Positions 1-5,690 of a DNA stretch of 6,556 nt are shown here, piece after piece. The notes under the pieces were generated by a model. The model made no database searches, had not been told where the DNA came from, and saw only the letters and a program-made list of their open reading frames with translations. A program made the translations under genes and the position numbers. The DNA comes from CAZPWQ01 sp964590495. GTDB lineage: Bacteria; Bacteroidota; Rhodothermia; Balneolales; Balneolaceae. How positions within the stretch are numbered: the first letter of the stretch is position 1; every line of letters starts with the position of its first letter. The stretch spans positions 1 through 6,556 of the forward strand of contig CAZPWQ010000159.1 in the NCBI GenBank assembly GCA_964590495.1. The letters run 5' to 3'.

Positions 1-150
1 TTTACCTTATTTATTTAGCTACTTCAATATTTTGTGAACCTTTTTGGACAGCCTCGGGCCGGGGGTGGTTGAATTATGGCGCTGAATATATAAATGCTAA
101 TAACTATGTCTTATGTTGTCGTTTAGTTTTGGTGAAAATTGCAGCTTAAA
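1..150. other. Left-edge stretch without a recognisable gene
   Basis: Apart from the possible element end at 39-55, nothing here can be supported as a gene. One plus-strand frame stays open from 3 to 150 (about 48 codons) but its translation looks like no known family and has no start with a ribosome-binding site. A GC-rich patch at 51-68 stands out from the AT-rich flanks. The stretch lies downstream of the terminator of the neighbouring minus-strand gene, so it is probably intergenic. Confidence 0.5.
39..55. repeat. Possible insertion-sequence terminal inverted repeat (one end only)
   Basis: Read on the minus strand, this 17-bp stretch begins GAGGCTGTCC and continues into an A-run. It resembles from memory the terminal repeats of several Bacteroidota insertion sequences. 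If that is right, the element would extend leftward out of the window. A short open frame ending in TGA at 35-37 just inside the candidate end would fit the tail of a transposase, but only about eleven codons are visible, too few to recognise a family. No partner repeat or target duplication can be seen. This could be chance. Confidence 0.22.
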
Positions 151-182
151 TAAAAAAGGCACCGTAAAATTACGGTGCCTTT
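151..182 (-). terminator. Rho-independent terminator of the DUF4097 gene
   Basis: A perfect 13-bp inverted repeat (155-167 pairing with 170-182) has a GC-rich core (GGCACCG) and a very small AT loop. In the minus-strand transcript the hairpin is followed by a run of six T then ATTTA, the classic U-tract arrangement. It lies 18 bp past the stop codon of the minus-strand DUF4097 gene. On the plus strand only three T follow the stem, so termination in that direction would be weaker. Confidence 0.93.
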
Positions 183-200
183 CACAAATGAAATTGGTTA

Positions 201-1169
201 TCACTGAAATGAAAGAGAGACAGTTCCACCCGAAGTACGGGCTGAAATTTTGGGACCGCCGCCGTTTAATTTTCCTTCGACTTCATTGCGTTCAATATTG
301 CCGCTGAAGTTCCTCAAATTGGTACTTACATAACTTCCGCGGAGATTGATATCGAACCCGATATTTTCCGGAATGGTTATGTTTACATTACCGCCGCTGG
401 TTCTCAGGTTTACGAACTGCCCGATTGAATTTAAATCGGCTTTTATGCTGCCCCCGCTTGTAGATGCTTCAACTGTACCACTGACTTCATCAAGGGTAAT
501 ATGCCCACCCGATGTACGAACATTCAGAGATCCTTCGCTTTGGCTGGCAGAAATATGTCCGCCGCTCGTACGCGCGTCAACTTCTCCCTGAAGACCATCC
601 ATCTCAATGTGTCCGCCGGATGTTCGGGCTTCGACAGTGCCTCTTAAATTAGCTAATTGCAAGTGTCCGCCGCTGGTTGAAATTTCCTGTTTGCCTTCAA
701 GTCCGGCCGCTTCAATATGTCCGCCGCTTGTTTTTAAGTTCGTGCTCATTTGGCGCGGTGTATATACAACAAATGAGATGGATATATTGTTGTCTCGTCC
801 CCAGTTACTCCAGCCGCTTCCTTCACGTTTGGCACTGGCCCTGACGGTATTTCCGGATTGGTTAATAGAAATATTCCAATCGTCCAGGTCAACATCACCG
901 GCATCAAGATCGCGTCCGTTCTTTTTTACATACATCTCGACACGAACCTCGTTGCCGGATGATCCTTCAACGGTAATATGTCCGCCGGAAGTTCTGACCT
1001 CCAAATTTCCCGGGGTGTTAATGCTGAATGTCTCAATACGATAGGGGTCATCGGCAAAATCATTGTTTATAGCAGATGCTGTTGCCGACAGCATCAACAA
1101 TAAGGTTATTACAGTAGCAAGTATAAGAGTGAGGGCTACTTTTGTTATGTATATTTGTCGGGCTGTCAT
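201..1169 (-). CDS. Exported DUF4097-family beta-strand-repeat protein
   Basis: The 322-residue product starts with a signal peptide (basic N-terminus, hydrophobic core about 11-28, probable cleavage after ATASA at 33), so it should be exported. The mature part is built from repeats opening with T-S-G-G. Nine copies begin at residues 60, 147, 165, 183, 201, 219, 237, 257 and 312; the six from 147 to 237 are spaced exactly 18 residues apart. This is typical of DUF4097/DUF4098-type proteins, which are predicted to fold as beta-solenoids and have no firmly known biochemical role. Six copies have His right after TSGG. Residues 70-146 form a less repetitive region with charged and Trp-rich parts. 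The gene stands alone, with a strong terminator after it, and diverges from proline dehydrogenase. No Shine-Dalgarno sequence is evident before the ATG; the start is chosen because it gives a proper signal peptide. The family call is firm and the function is unknown. Confidence 0.88.
   Translation of the reverse strand: MTARQIYITKVALTLILATVITLLLMLSATASAINNDFADDPYRIETFSINTPGNLEVRTSGGHITVEGSSGNEVRVEMYVKKNGRDLDAGDVDLDDWNISINQSGNTVRASAKREGSGWSNWGRDNNISISFVVYTPRQMSTNLKTSGGHIEAAGLEGKQEISTSGGHLQLANLRGTVEARTSGGHIEMDGLQGEVDARTSGGHISASQSEGSLNVRTSGGHITLDEVSGTVEASTSGGSIKADLNSIGQFVNLRTSGGNVNITIPENIGFDINLRGSYVSTNLRNFSGNIERNEVEGKLNGGGPKISARTSGGTVSLSFQ
390..731 (-). repeat. 54-bp coding tandem repeat array encoding 18-residue TSGG rungs
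   Basis: Within the DUF4097 gene, codons for T-S-G-G recur every 54 bp for six units, then once more after 60 bp. On the plus strand this appears as recurring CCGCCGCT/CCGCCGGA blocks. The units differ at many codons, so they are old, diverged protein repeats and not a recent DNA expansion. Confidence 0.85.
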
Positions 1170-1322
1170 TGTTTTTTTGGGTTTGTTTTAAATTCTTGTA
1201 TAACAAACCACTGCTACGAATATGTATTCAATGAGTTTCATTTAGAAAAATGAAAGTAGTACAAAACAATTCTGTTCATTATTTTCATGCACCTTTTATT
1301 TTGATTAAAATATTGGCAGCTG
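1170..1322. promoter_or_regulatory. Divergent intergenic region with a perfect inverted repeat
   Basis: This 153-bp AT-rich spacer must hold promoters for both the DUF4097 gene (leftward) and proline dehydrogenase (rightward). An 8-bp perfect inverted repeat with a 4-base spacer (TTTCATTT at 1236-1243, AAATGAAA at 1248-1255) lies near its middle and could be an operator. No convincing -10/-35 or Bacteroidota-type -7/-33 pair was found on either strand, and neither gene has a clear Shine-Dalgarno sequence. The operator idea is inference. Confidence 0.35.
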
Positions 1323-2174
1323 ATGAAACTACCATTTGTTTTAGCCAGGCGCTTTGTCGCTGGTGAATCTTTCCACGAAGCGATACCTGAAGTTGAACAG
1401 TTAAATAGAAAAGACATCAAGGTTACGCTTGACTTGCTTGGCGAAAATGTGAGAGATCGAAAAATGGCCGGTGATATGGTTGGGAATTATATTGATCTGC
1501 TGAACAGCATAAGCGAGGCGAATCTCAGCAGCACTATTTCCATTAAGCTCACCATGCTGGGTCTCGATATTGATCAGACGTATTGCAGGGATAATCTTTT
1601 CAGCCTGCTGGATGTAGCCAGAGGACATAACCAGTTTGTCCGCATTGATATGGAAGGATCCGATTATACCCAGGCTACTATAGATCTTTACAGGGAAGCT
1701 TTCAGGGAGTATGGCAAACATGTCGGCATAGTCATGCAGGCGTACCTGCACAGAAGTAAGAACGACATAGCGGAACTGGCTGAAATGGGGGCTGATGTCC
1801 GCCTGTGCAAAGGAGCCTATAAAGAACCCGAACGTATCGCACTGCAAAACATGTCTGCCATTCGGGATGCTTTTAAAGAATATGCTAAAATTTTGCTCGA
1901 TAAAACCACGTATCCCCGTATCGCCACTCATGACGATGAATTGGTTGAATGGACAAAAACGTATACAGCAGACAATAACATAGGCAGGGCACGATTTGAA
2001 TTTCAGATGCTCTATGGGCTGCGTGAGGAAACAATGGAACAGCTGGCTGACGAAGGCTACAATACCCGGATTTACGTACCCTTTGGCACCATGTGGCTCC
2101 CGTACTTTAAACGGCGTCTGCTCGAGCGCAAGGAAAATATCTGGTTTGTATTGAAGACGATGTTTAAGAAATAG
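1323..2174 (+). CDS. Proline dehydrogenase (monofunctional, FAD-dependent)
   Basis: The 283-residue protein oxidises L-proline to 1-pyrroline-5-carboxylate using FAD, the first step of proline breakdown to glutamate. The whole PRODH barrel is visible: KVTLDLLGE at 33-41, SIKLTMLGLD at 73-82, RIDMEGSD at 107-114, VGIVMQAYLHRS at 134-145, RLCKGAYKE at 160-168 (usually RLVKGAY), IATHDDEL at 200-207, FEFQMLYGLR at 225-234. The C-terminal substrate signature YxxRRLxE starts at Tyr261, with Arg264 and Arg265 expected to bind the proline carboxylate. There is no aldehyde dehydrogenase domain, so it is not a PutA fusion. It is about 25-30 residues shorter at the N-terminus than Thermus or Deinococcus PRODH, but an in-frame stop at 1302 rules out extension beyond a few residues and all core motifs are present, so the ATG is accepted. 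No P5C dehydrogenase gene is adjacent. The gene is probably transcribed alone. Confidence 0.95.
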   Translation: MKLPFVLARRFVAGESFHEAIPEVEQLNRKDIKVTLDLLGENVRDRKMAGDMVGNYIDLLNSISEANLSSTISIKLTMLGLDIDQTYCRDNLFSLLDVARGHNQFVRIDMEGSDYTQATIDLYREAFREYGKHVGIVMQAYLHRSKNDIAELAEMGADVRLCKGAYKEPERIALQNMSAIRDAFKEYAKILLDKTTYPRIATHDDELVEWTKTYTADNNIGRARFEFQMLYGLREETMEQLADEGYNTRIYVPFGTMWLPYFKRRLLERKENIWFVLKTMFKK

Positions 2175-2177
2175 GCT

Positions 2178-2198
2178 GGATGCCGGATGTTGGATGCA
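2178..2198. repeat. Three tandem 7-bp GGATGNN repeats
   Basis: GGATGCC, GGATGTT and GGATGCA follow one another directly, starting 4 bp after the proline dehydrogenase stop codon. Such heptamer runs often border dispersed intergenic repeats; here they mark the left edge of the repeat island. Confidence 0.7.
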
Positions 2199-2212
2199 GT
2201 GTCGGGCTGACT

Positions 2213-2248
2213 TCCCTCTCCCTGTGGGAGAGGGACCGAGGGAGAGGG
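2213..2248. repeat. CCCTCTCCC/GGGAGAGGG palindromic repeat
   Basis: Perfect 10-bp arms at 2213-2222 and 2226-2235 enclose a 3-base loop, and a second copy of the right arm (AGGGAGAGGG) follows at 2239-2248, so two alternative hairpins are possible. The layout matches the widespread intergenic palindromes whose translation reads PLPxGEG. No T-run follows, so it is not a canonical terminator, though the stem could slow transcription or stabilise the 3' end of the proline dehydrogenase mRNA. Confidence 0.75.
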
Positions 2249-2259
2249 CAGACAGAGCA

Positions 2260-2274
2260 TTGAGCCTTGTCGAA
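2260..2274. repeat. Short TTGAGCCTTGTCGAA-like dispersed repeat
   Basis: This stretch closely resembles the common intergenic element containing TGAGCTTGTCGAA, with one extra C. It is a second, different repeat type next to the CCCTCTCCC palindrome. Recognition is from memory; other copies in this genome cannot be checked here. Confidence 0.45.
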
Positions 2275-2327
2275 CCCGCCCTACCCCAAAATCAGCGCCC
2301 GGACGAGGTGATACCATCTCGTGCCAT

Positions 2328-2395
2328 AGCCTGCCTGCACGAAGCCGGGTTAAAAATTGCAATCTATATTAGAGTTGTTTCGGCGTAGGCAGGCT
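2328..2395. repeat. Inverted repeat with AGCCTGCCT arms
   Basis: AGCCTGCCT at 2328-2336 is the exact reverse complement of AGGCAGGCT at 2387-2395. The arms flank an AT-richer 50-bp core containing AATCTATATT. Both arms continue into related CG-rich sequence (ACGAAGCC on the left, CGGCG on the right), so the true repeat is probably longer and partly diverged. This may be a small miniature element. Confidence 0.55.
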
Positions 2396-2449
2396 CTGCT
2401 GCGGCAAGGTAACCAATTGGTAAGTAGCAGCTGACGTAAGCTGTGCACT
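2396..2449. repeat. Nested palindromes, possibly a structured RNA or repeat edge
   Basis: A perfect 10-bp palindrome (ACCAATTGGT, 2412-2421) lies between CTGCT (2396-2400) and AGCAG (2426-2430). It is followed by a small hairpin formed by CAGCT (2428-2432) and AGCTG (2439-2443), with AGT/ACT ends that could extend it. No known RNA family was recognised. Confidence 0.4.
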
Positions 2450-2561
2450 GAACCGCCGGCTACATTAGGTAAATACTCAATTTCTATTATTTATTTCTGA
2501 ACGCTACCTTATCTTTTCACCGATTCAAAACATTTCAGAATAGCCCTTTGATTTTCCACCT

Positions 2562-4712
2562 TTGACTAAAATTCGACTTAAATATGTTATCCCGGTAACA
2601 ATAGGATGCATCGCCCTCTTTATCCCCCTCATCGGGAATTTTCATGTCGATTCTGCTGTACTGGCATCATTGGCCGGCTGTTTCTGGGCGGGATGGAGAG
2701 CCTACGATAGAAATATCAGTCGTCATACGGATTTCAAAAAGGCGATAAGCATTTATGGTTACATCCTGCTTGCCGGACTGCCGCTTTTGATTTCAGATCT
2801 TATTCTTGGCTGTTTTAGTATTCACGGGCTCGGCTTCTGGATTGTATTTCCCCTGCCGGGCATCTTTTTTGGTTATGCCGTCGGACGTTTTCTGCGCATG
2901 TGGGATATTGCTTATCGTCGGACATGGACGGTCATCATCCTGATTGCAATAGCTGTCGGCACAACGCTTTTCGAGCTGTTTACCTATCCGCAGGTTTATT
3001 TCTTTAATCATGTCTGGGGCGGATGGCCGGGCCCTATTTACGATGAAGCTGTTCGTCTGAATGTATCTGCCATTTATTTTCGGTCTCTGACTGTTCTGTG
3101 GATCATTCTGCTCTGGAATATTCCCCTCGTGAAGAGGGACAGATTGAAAGCCGGTATTGTTATTGCGTCTGTGCTAGCCCTTGGCATCGGTTATACCCAG
3201 TTAAATGAAATGGGTGTAGTGAGTCCGCGGAGTTATCTGCAGGATGTTCTGGGAGGAAGCAAAGAAACCGCACATTTTAAAATATACTATGATCAATCAG
3301 CGTACACAGATTATGAAATTGATCTCCTGGCGTCGGAACATGAATTTTATCTCGACCGGATCAGCGGCATACTTAAGGTCGAAAAGCCTGACTCCAACAG
3401 TAAAATTGAGAGCTACCTATATGCTCATCCCTGGCAAAAGAAGAGGCTGGTGGGAGCAAAGTTCACCAGCTATGTCCCGGTTTGGTTGAAGCAGGATCAG
3501 CTTCATATCGCCAGGCAACAGCTCGACAGCAGCCTGGAACATGAACTGGTTCATATAGTGGCAAAGTCTTTTGGCAACAAGCTTTTTAATGCAAGCTGGA
3601 GCATTGGCATGATCGAAGGACTTGCCGTCGCTGTCGCCGGCGGGAATGCGTTACATACCACCATTGACCAGGTTGTAGTCTCCGAAAAACCTTATCCGTC
3701 AACCGAAGAACTTCAGCATACTTTTTCGCCGCTTGGTTTTTACGGTGGAAGGTCGGGAGTCAATTATACGACCAGTGGATCATTCGTTCGATTTTTGCTA
3801 AATGAATATCCTCCGGAAAACCTTACACGAGCATACAGTTCTGCAAACATATCAGAAGCTTATAATACAAGTTTGGAGTCATTAACAAAAAAATGGCATA
3901 GTGTACTGGATACGGTCGCAACCGATACCCTCGACCGTCAGATAGCAAGCAGAATATTCGGGACACCCTCGCTTTTTGAGCAGGATTGTCCCCGTGTACA
4001 GACTGATTTTGCACAAGCGTGGGATCGTTACAGGCTGTACCGGGCAGAAGAAGACACAACAAAAATGTTAAAGACTCTAAACGAGGCTTTGCGGTATTCT
4101 GACGAATCCACAGCTGTTAAGTCGGAATGGACTTTCCAACATCTCGTCTCAGGTAATATAAATGCCGTTCAGAATGCCGTATCCCTGCAGGATAGCTCCA
4201 TCGAACTTCAGCTTCTGTATGCGGATGCTTTTGCTTTAACCGGTATTCTCGAGACAGCCCGCCGGCATTATAACAGAGCTCTGACTTTGTTCGCCGTCAA
4301 TCCCGACAGCCTGTTCGAACCTGCCATTGCTGTCCGGTCTGATAGTGAACAGTGGAACAGTTATACAGCTATGAGGTACAAGGGGCAGTGGCTCTCTGAA
4401 AGCGAATTTCAAAACGTTTATTACCACACCAAAATACGTGCACTTGAGAGGGCAATCGAGGAATATGATCACAGGTATTTGGAAATTTACAATAAGCAGC
4501 TGATCCGCCAGCCGGTGAACGTGAGATATTTTAATACCTACCTGGACCTAATACATTACCTGGGAATCCGGTCTGAATTCAGTGCCGCTAAGTCGTGGAT
4601 AACACAACTGAAAAGTATTCGTTTGCGACCGCGTTACCTCGAACGACTGGAAAAAGAAGAAGAATGGATTAATTTTTTAGAAAAGCTAACAGCTGACCGG
4701 GAAAATAAGTAA
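2562..4712 (+). CDS. Membrane-anchored HEXXH zinc metallopeptidase (gluzincin, peptidase MA-like), 716 aa
   Basis: The N-terminal third is membrane: hydrophobic segments lie near residues 8-27, 31-48, 64-86, 90-109, 121-140, 171-190 and 197-213. A soluble domain follows, with a zinc-binding HELVH at 327-331 and a Glu at 352 (IEGLA) placed exactly 20 residues later, the gluzincin spacing HEXXH-x20-E; Glu328 would be the catalytic base. A later YTTSGSFVRFLLNEY (402-416) resembles the helix that follows the active site in peptidase MA-like proteins. Residues about 470-716 are mostly helical with TPR-like pieces (about 548-584). The substrate is unknown. The start is TTG: a stop lies in frame at 2541, no ATG lies between, and the first in-frame Met is residue 113, which would remove four membrane segments. 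The YCII gene begins 39 bp after the stop, suggesting co-transcription. The protease call is good; which family it belongs to is less sure. Confidence 0.75.
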   Translation: MTKIRLKYVIPVTIGCIALFIPLIGNFHVDSAVLASLAGCFWAGWRAYDRNISRHTDFKKAISIYGYILLAGLPLLISDLILGCFSIHGLGFWIVFPLPGIFFGYAVGRFLRMWDIAYRRTWTVIILIAIAVGTTLFELFTYPQVYFFNHVWGGWPGPIYDEAVRLNVSAIYFRSLTVLWIILLWNIPLVKRDRLKAGIVIASVLALGIGYTQLNEMGVVSPRSYLQDVLGGSKETAHFKIYYDQSAYTDYEIDLLASEHEFYLDRISGILKVEKPDSNSKIESYLYAHPWQKKRLVGAKFTSYVPVWLKQDQLHIARQQLDSSLEHELVHIVAKSFGNKLFNASWSIGMIEGLAVAVAGGNALHTTIDQVVVSEKPYPSTEELQHTFSPLGFYGGRSGVNYTTSGSFVRFLLNEYPPENLTRAYSSANISEAYNTSLESLTKKWHSVLDTVATDTLDRQIASRIFGTPSLFEQDCPRVQTDFAQAWDRYRLYRAEEDTTKMLKTLNEALRYSDESTAVKSEWTFQHLVSGNINAVQNAVSLQDSSIELQLLYADAFALTGILETARRHYNRALTLFAVNPDSLFEPAIAVRSDSEQWNSYTAMRYKGQWLSESEFQNVYYHTKIRALERAIEEYDHRYLEIYNKQLIRQPVNVRYFNTYLDLIHYLGIRSEFSAAKSWITQLKSIRLRPRYLERLEKEEEWINFLEKLTADRENK

Positions 4713-4743
4713 CTTTTTATAACAGATTAAATGTTAATAAACC

Positions 4744-4749
4744 AAGGAG
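4744..4749 (+). promoter_or_regulatory. Shine-Dalgarno AAGGAG close to the YCII start
   Basis: AAGGAG ends only 2 bases before the ATG at 4752, tighter than the usual 5-9, and lies downstream of the other candidate ATG at 4731. It slightly supports the 4752 start but is not decisive. Confidence 0.4.
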
Positions 4750-4751
4750 TT

Positions 4752-5180
4752 ATGAGATATATCCTTTCATTCATAATCTTATTGCTCGTTACTGTTACAG
4801 CAACAGCCCAGAACGCTGGAAAATCAGAATCCCTCCAGCCGGAAACTTTTGAGATTGAACAGGGCGATTCGACCGTGGTAATGCAGAAATATTTTCTGGT
4901 ATTTCTGAAGGAAGGACCGAATCGTGATCAGGATAAAGAGCGGGCGATGAAAATCCAGGAGGAGCATTTGTCACACCTTCGGAAACTGGGGGAGGCGGGG
5001 AAAATAAGCCTTGCCGGTCCTATGGGTGATGAAGGTGAAATTCGCGGTATTGTTGTCTATAATACGGCAACCATGGAAGAAGCAGAACGCCTGGCCGGGC
5101 AGGACCCTGCCGTAAAGGCCGGAAGGCTTATTGTGGAAGTACTTCCATGGTGGTCGCAAAAAGGAGCTAAACTACAATAA
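4752..5180 (+). CDS. Exported YCII-related domain protein
   Basis: The 142-residue product has a signal peptide (residues 1-20, MRYI followed by a hydrophobic run, probable cleavage after ATAQ) and then a YCII-like ferredoxin-fold domain. Features of that family visible here are the KYFLVFLKEG strand (46-54), EEHLSHLRKL (70-79) with His72 and His75, the LAGP turn (87-90), RGIVVYNTATMEEA (98-111), and DPAVKAGRL (118-126) leading to PW near 132. YCII proteins are small and usually cytoplasmic; a few act as dehalogenase or isomerase-like enzymes, but most have no known role, so none is assigned. An ATG at 4731 would add seven residues (7 codons) ahead of the signal peptide; 4752 is preferred because it gives a compact signal peptide and follows AAGGAG. 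The gene is 39 bp after the metallopeptidase and 15 bp before ferritin, so it is probably in the same operon. Confidence 0.82.
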   Translation: MRYILSFIILLLVTVTATAQNAGKSESLQPETFEIEQGDSTVVMQKYFLVFLKEGPNRDQDKERAMKIQEEHLSHLRKLGEAGKISLAGPMGDEGEIRGIVVYNTATMEEAERLAGQDPAVKAGRLIVEVLPWWSQKGAKLQ

Positions 5181-5195
5181 TTTGAAGAGGCTATT

Positions 5196-5690
5196 ATGGT
5201 AAAACAAAAAATTCAGGATGAAATAAACGATCAAATTCAAGCGGAATTTCAATCGGCGTGGCTGTACCTGCAGTTTGCAGCCTGGTTTGAAGGTAAAAAT
5301 CTGGATGGCTTTGCCAACTGGATGAAAGTACAATGGCAGGAAGAACAGGAGCATGCTATGAAATTCTACGATCATTTGATCCGGCGCGGCGGTGATGTAG
5401 AACTCAAGAACTTAAATGCACCTGAAGTCAAGGTTAAAAGTTCTACGGATGCTTTTGAACAGGTGCTGGAACATGAACGCTATATCACCAAGCGGATTCA
5501 CAAGTTGTATGATCTGGCCGAAACGGAAGATGATTATCCACTCCAGGTACTGCTTCACTGGTTTATTGAGGAACAGGTGGAGGAAGAGGAGATGGCTACC
5601 TCAATTCTCGAACGCCTGAAACTCATCGGAGAGCAGGGTACGAGCCTGTATGTACTGGATCGTGAACTTGGTCAGCGGGATGCTGACTGA
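5196..5690 (+). CDS. ftnA: Bacterial non-heme ferritin (FtnA type)
   Basis: This 164-residue four-helix-bundle protein oxidises Fe(II) and stores the iron as a mineral inside a 24-subunit cytoplasmic cage. All iron-binding residues known from Escherichia coli FtnA occur at the same numbered positions: Glu17, Tyr24, Glu50, His53, Glu94 and Gln127 for the A and B sites, and Glu49, Glu126, Glu129 and Glu130 for the third site. The length matches the family (about 165), and there is no haem-ligand Met typical of bacterioferritin at the equivalent place. GAAGAGG at 5184-5190 sits 5 bases before the ATG, a good ribosome-binding site. The gene is 15 bp downstream of the YCII gene, and its 3' end overlaps the DUF3267 gene, so these are likely co-translated. 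No iron-responsive operator was recognised. Confidence 0.95.
   Translation: MVKQKIQDEINDQIQAEFQSAWLYLQFAAWFEGKNLDGFANWMKVQWQEEQEHAMKFYDHLIRRGGDVELKNLNAPEVKVKSSTDAFEQVLEHERYITKRIHKLYDLAETEDDYPLQVLLHWFIEEQVEEEEMATSILERLKLIGEQGTSLYVLDRELGQRDAD

Larger units (their letters stand above)
2175..2561. other. Repeat-rich non-coding island between proline dehydrogenase and the metallopeptidase gene
   Basis: This 387-bp gap holds no credible gene. Its first two thirds (about 2178-2460) are GC-rich and packed with short tandem and inverted repeats, described separately; the last 100 bp are AT-rich and probably carry the promoter of the downstream gene. The small open frames on both strands translate to runs such as PLPVGEG and PLPQGEGS, which are well-known spurious translations of dispersed palindromic repeats. 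Confidence 0.75.

Noticed and set aside
607..1044. A 145-codon plus-strand open frame opposite the DUF4097 gene, and a similar one at 346-591
   Set aside because: Their Pro- and Cys-rich translations (PPLV, CPPDV) are the reverse complement of the TSGG codons; they are shadows of the real minus-strand gene.
1250..1363. Small plus-strand open frame with ATG at 1250 running into the proline dehydrogenase start in another frame, considered as a missing N-terminus broken by a frameshift
   Set aside because: Its translation does not resemble the N-terminus of any proline dehydrogenase, and the accepted start at 1323 already includes all core motifs.
1401..1931. A 176-codon minus-strand open frame opposite proline dehydrogenase
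   Set aside because: It lies entirely across a gene with strong family motifs, has no recognisable domain and no ribosome-binding site.
2213..2235. Intrinsic terminator for proline dehydrogenase
   Set aside because: The stem is strong but there is no T-run on either side, and the sequence fits a dispersed repeat better.
2072..2388. Small open frames on both strands over the repeat island (translations with PLPQGEGS and PLPVGEG)
   Set aside because: These peptides are the well-known spurious translations of CCCTCTCCC palindromic repeats, with no coding support.
2442..2468. Possible remnant of a group II intron end (GCACTGAACCGCCG resembles the start of a domain V)
   Set aside because: The complementary strand of the domain V hairpin is missing and no reverse transcriptase or other intron domain lies nearby.
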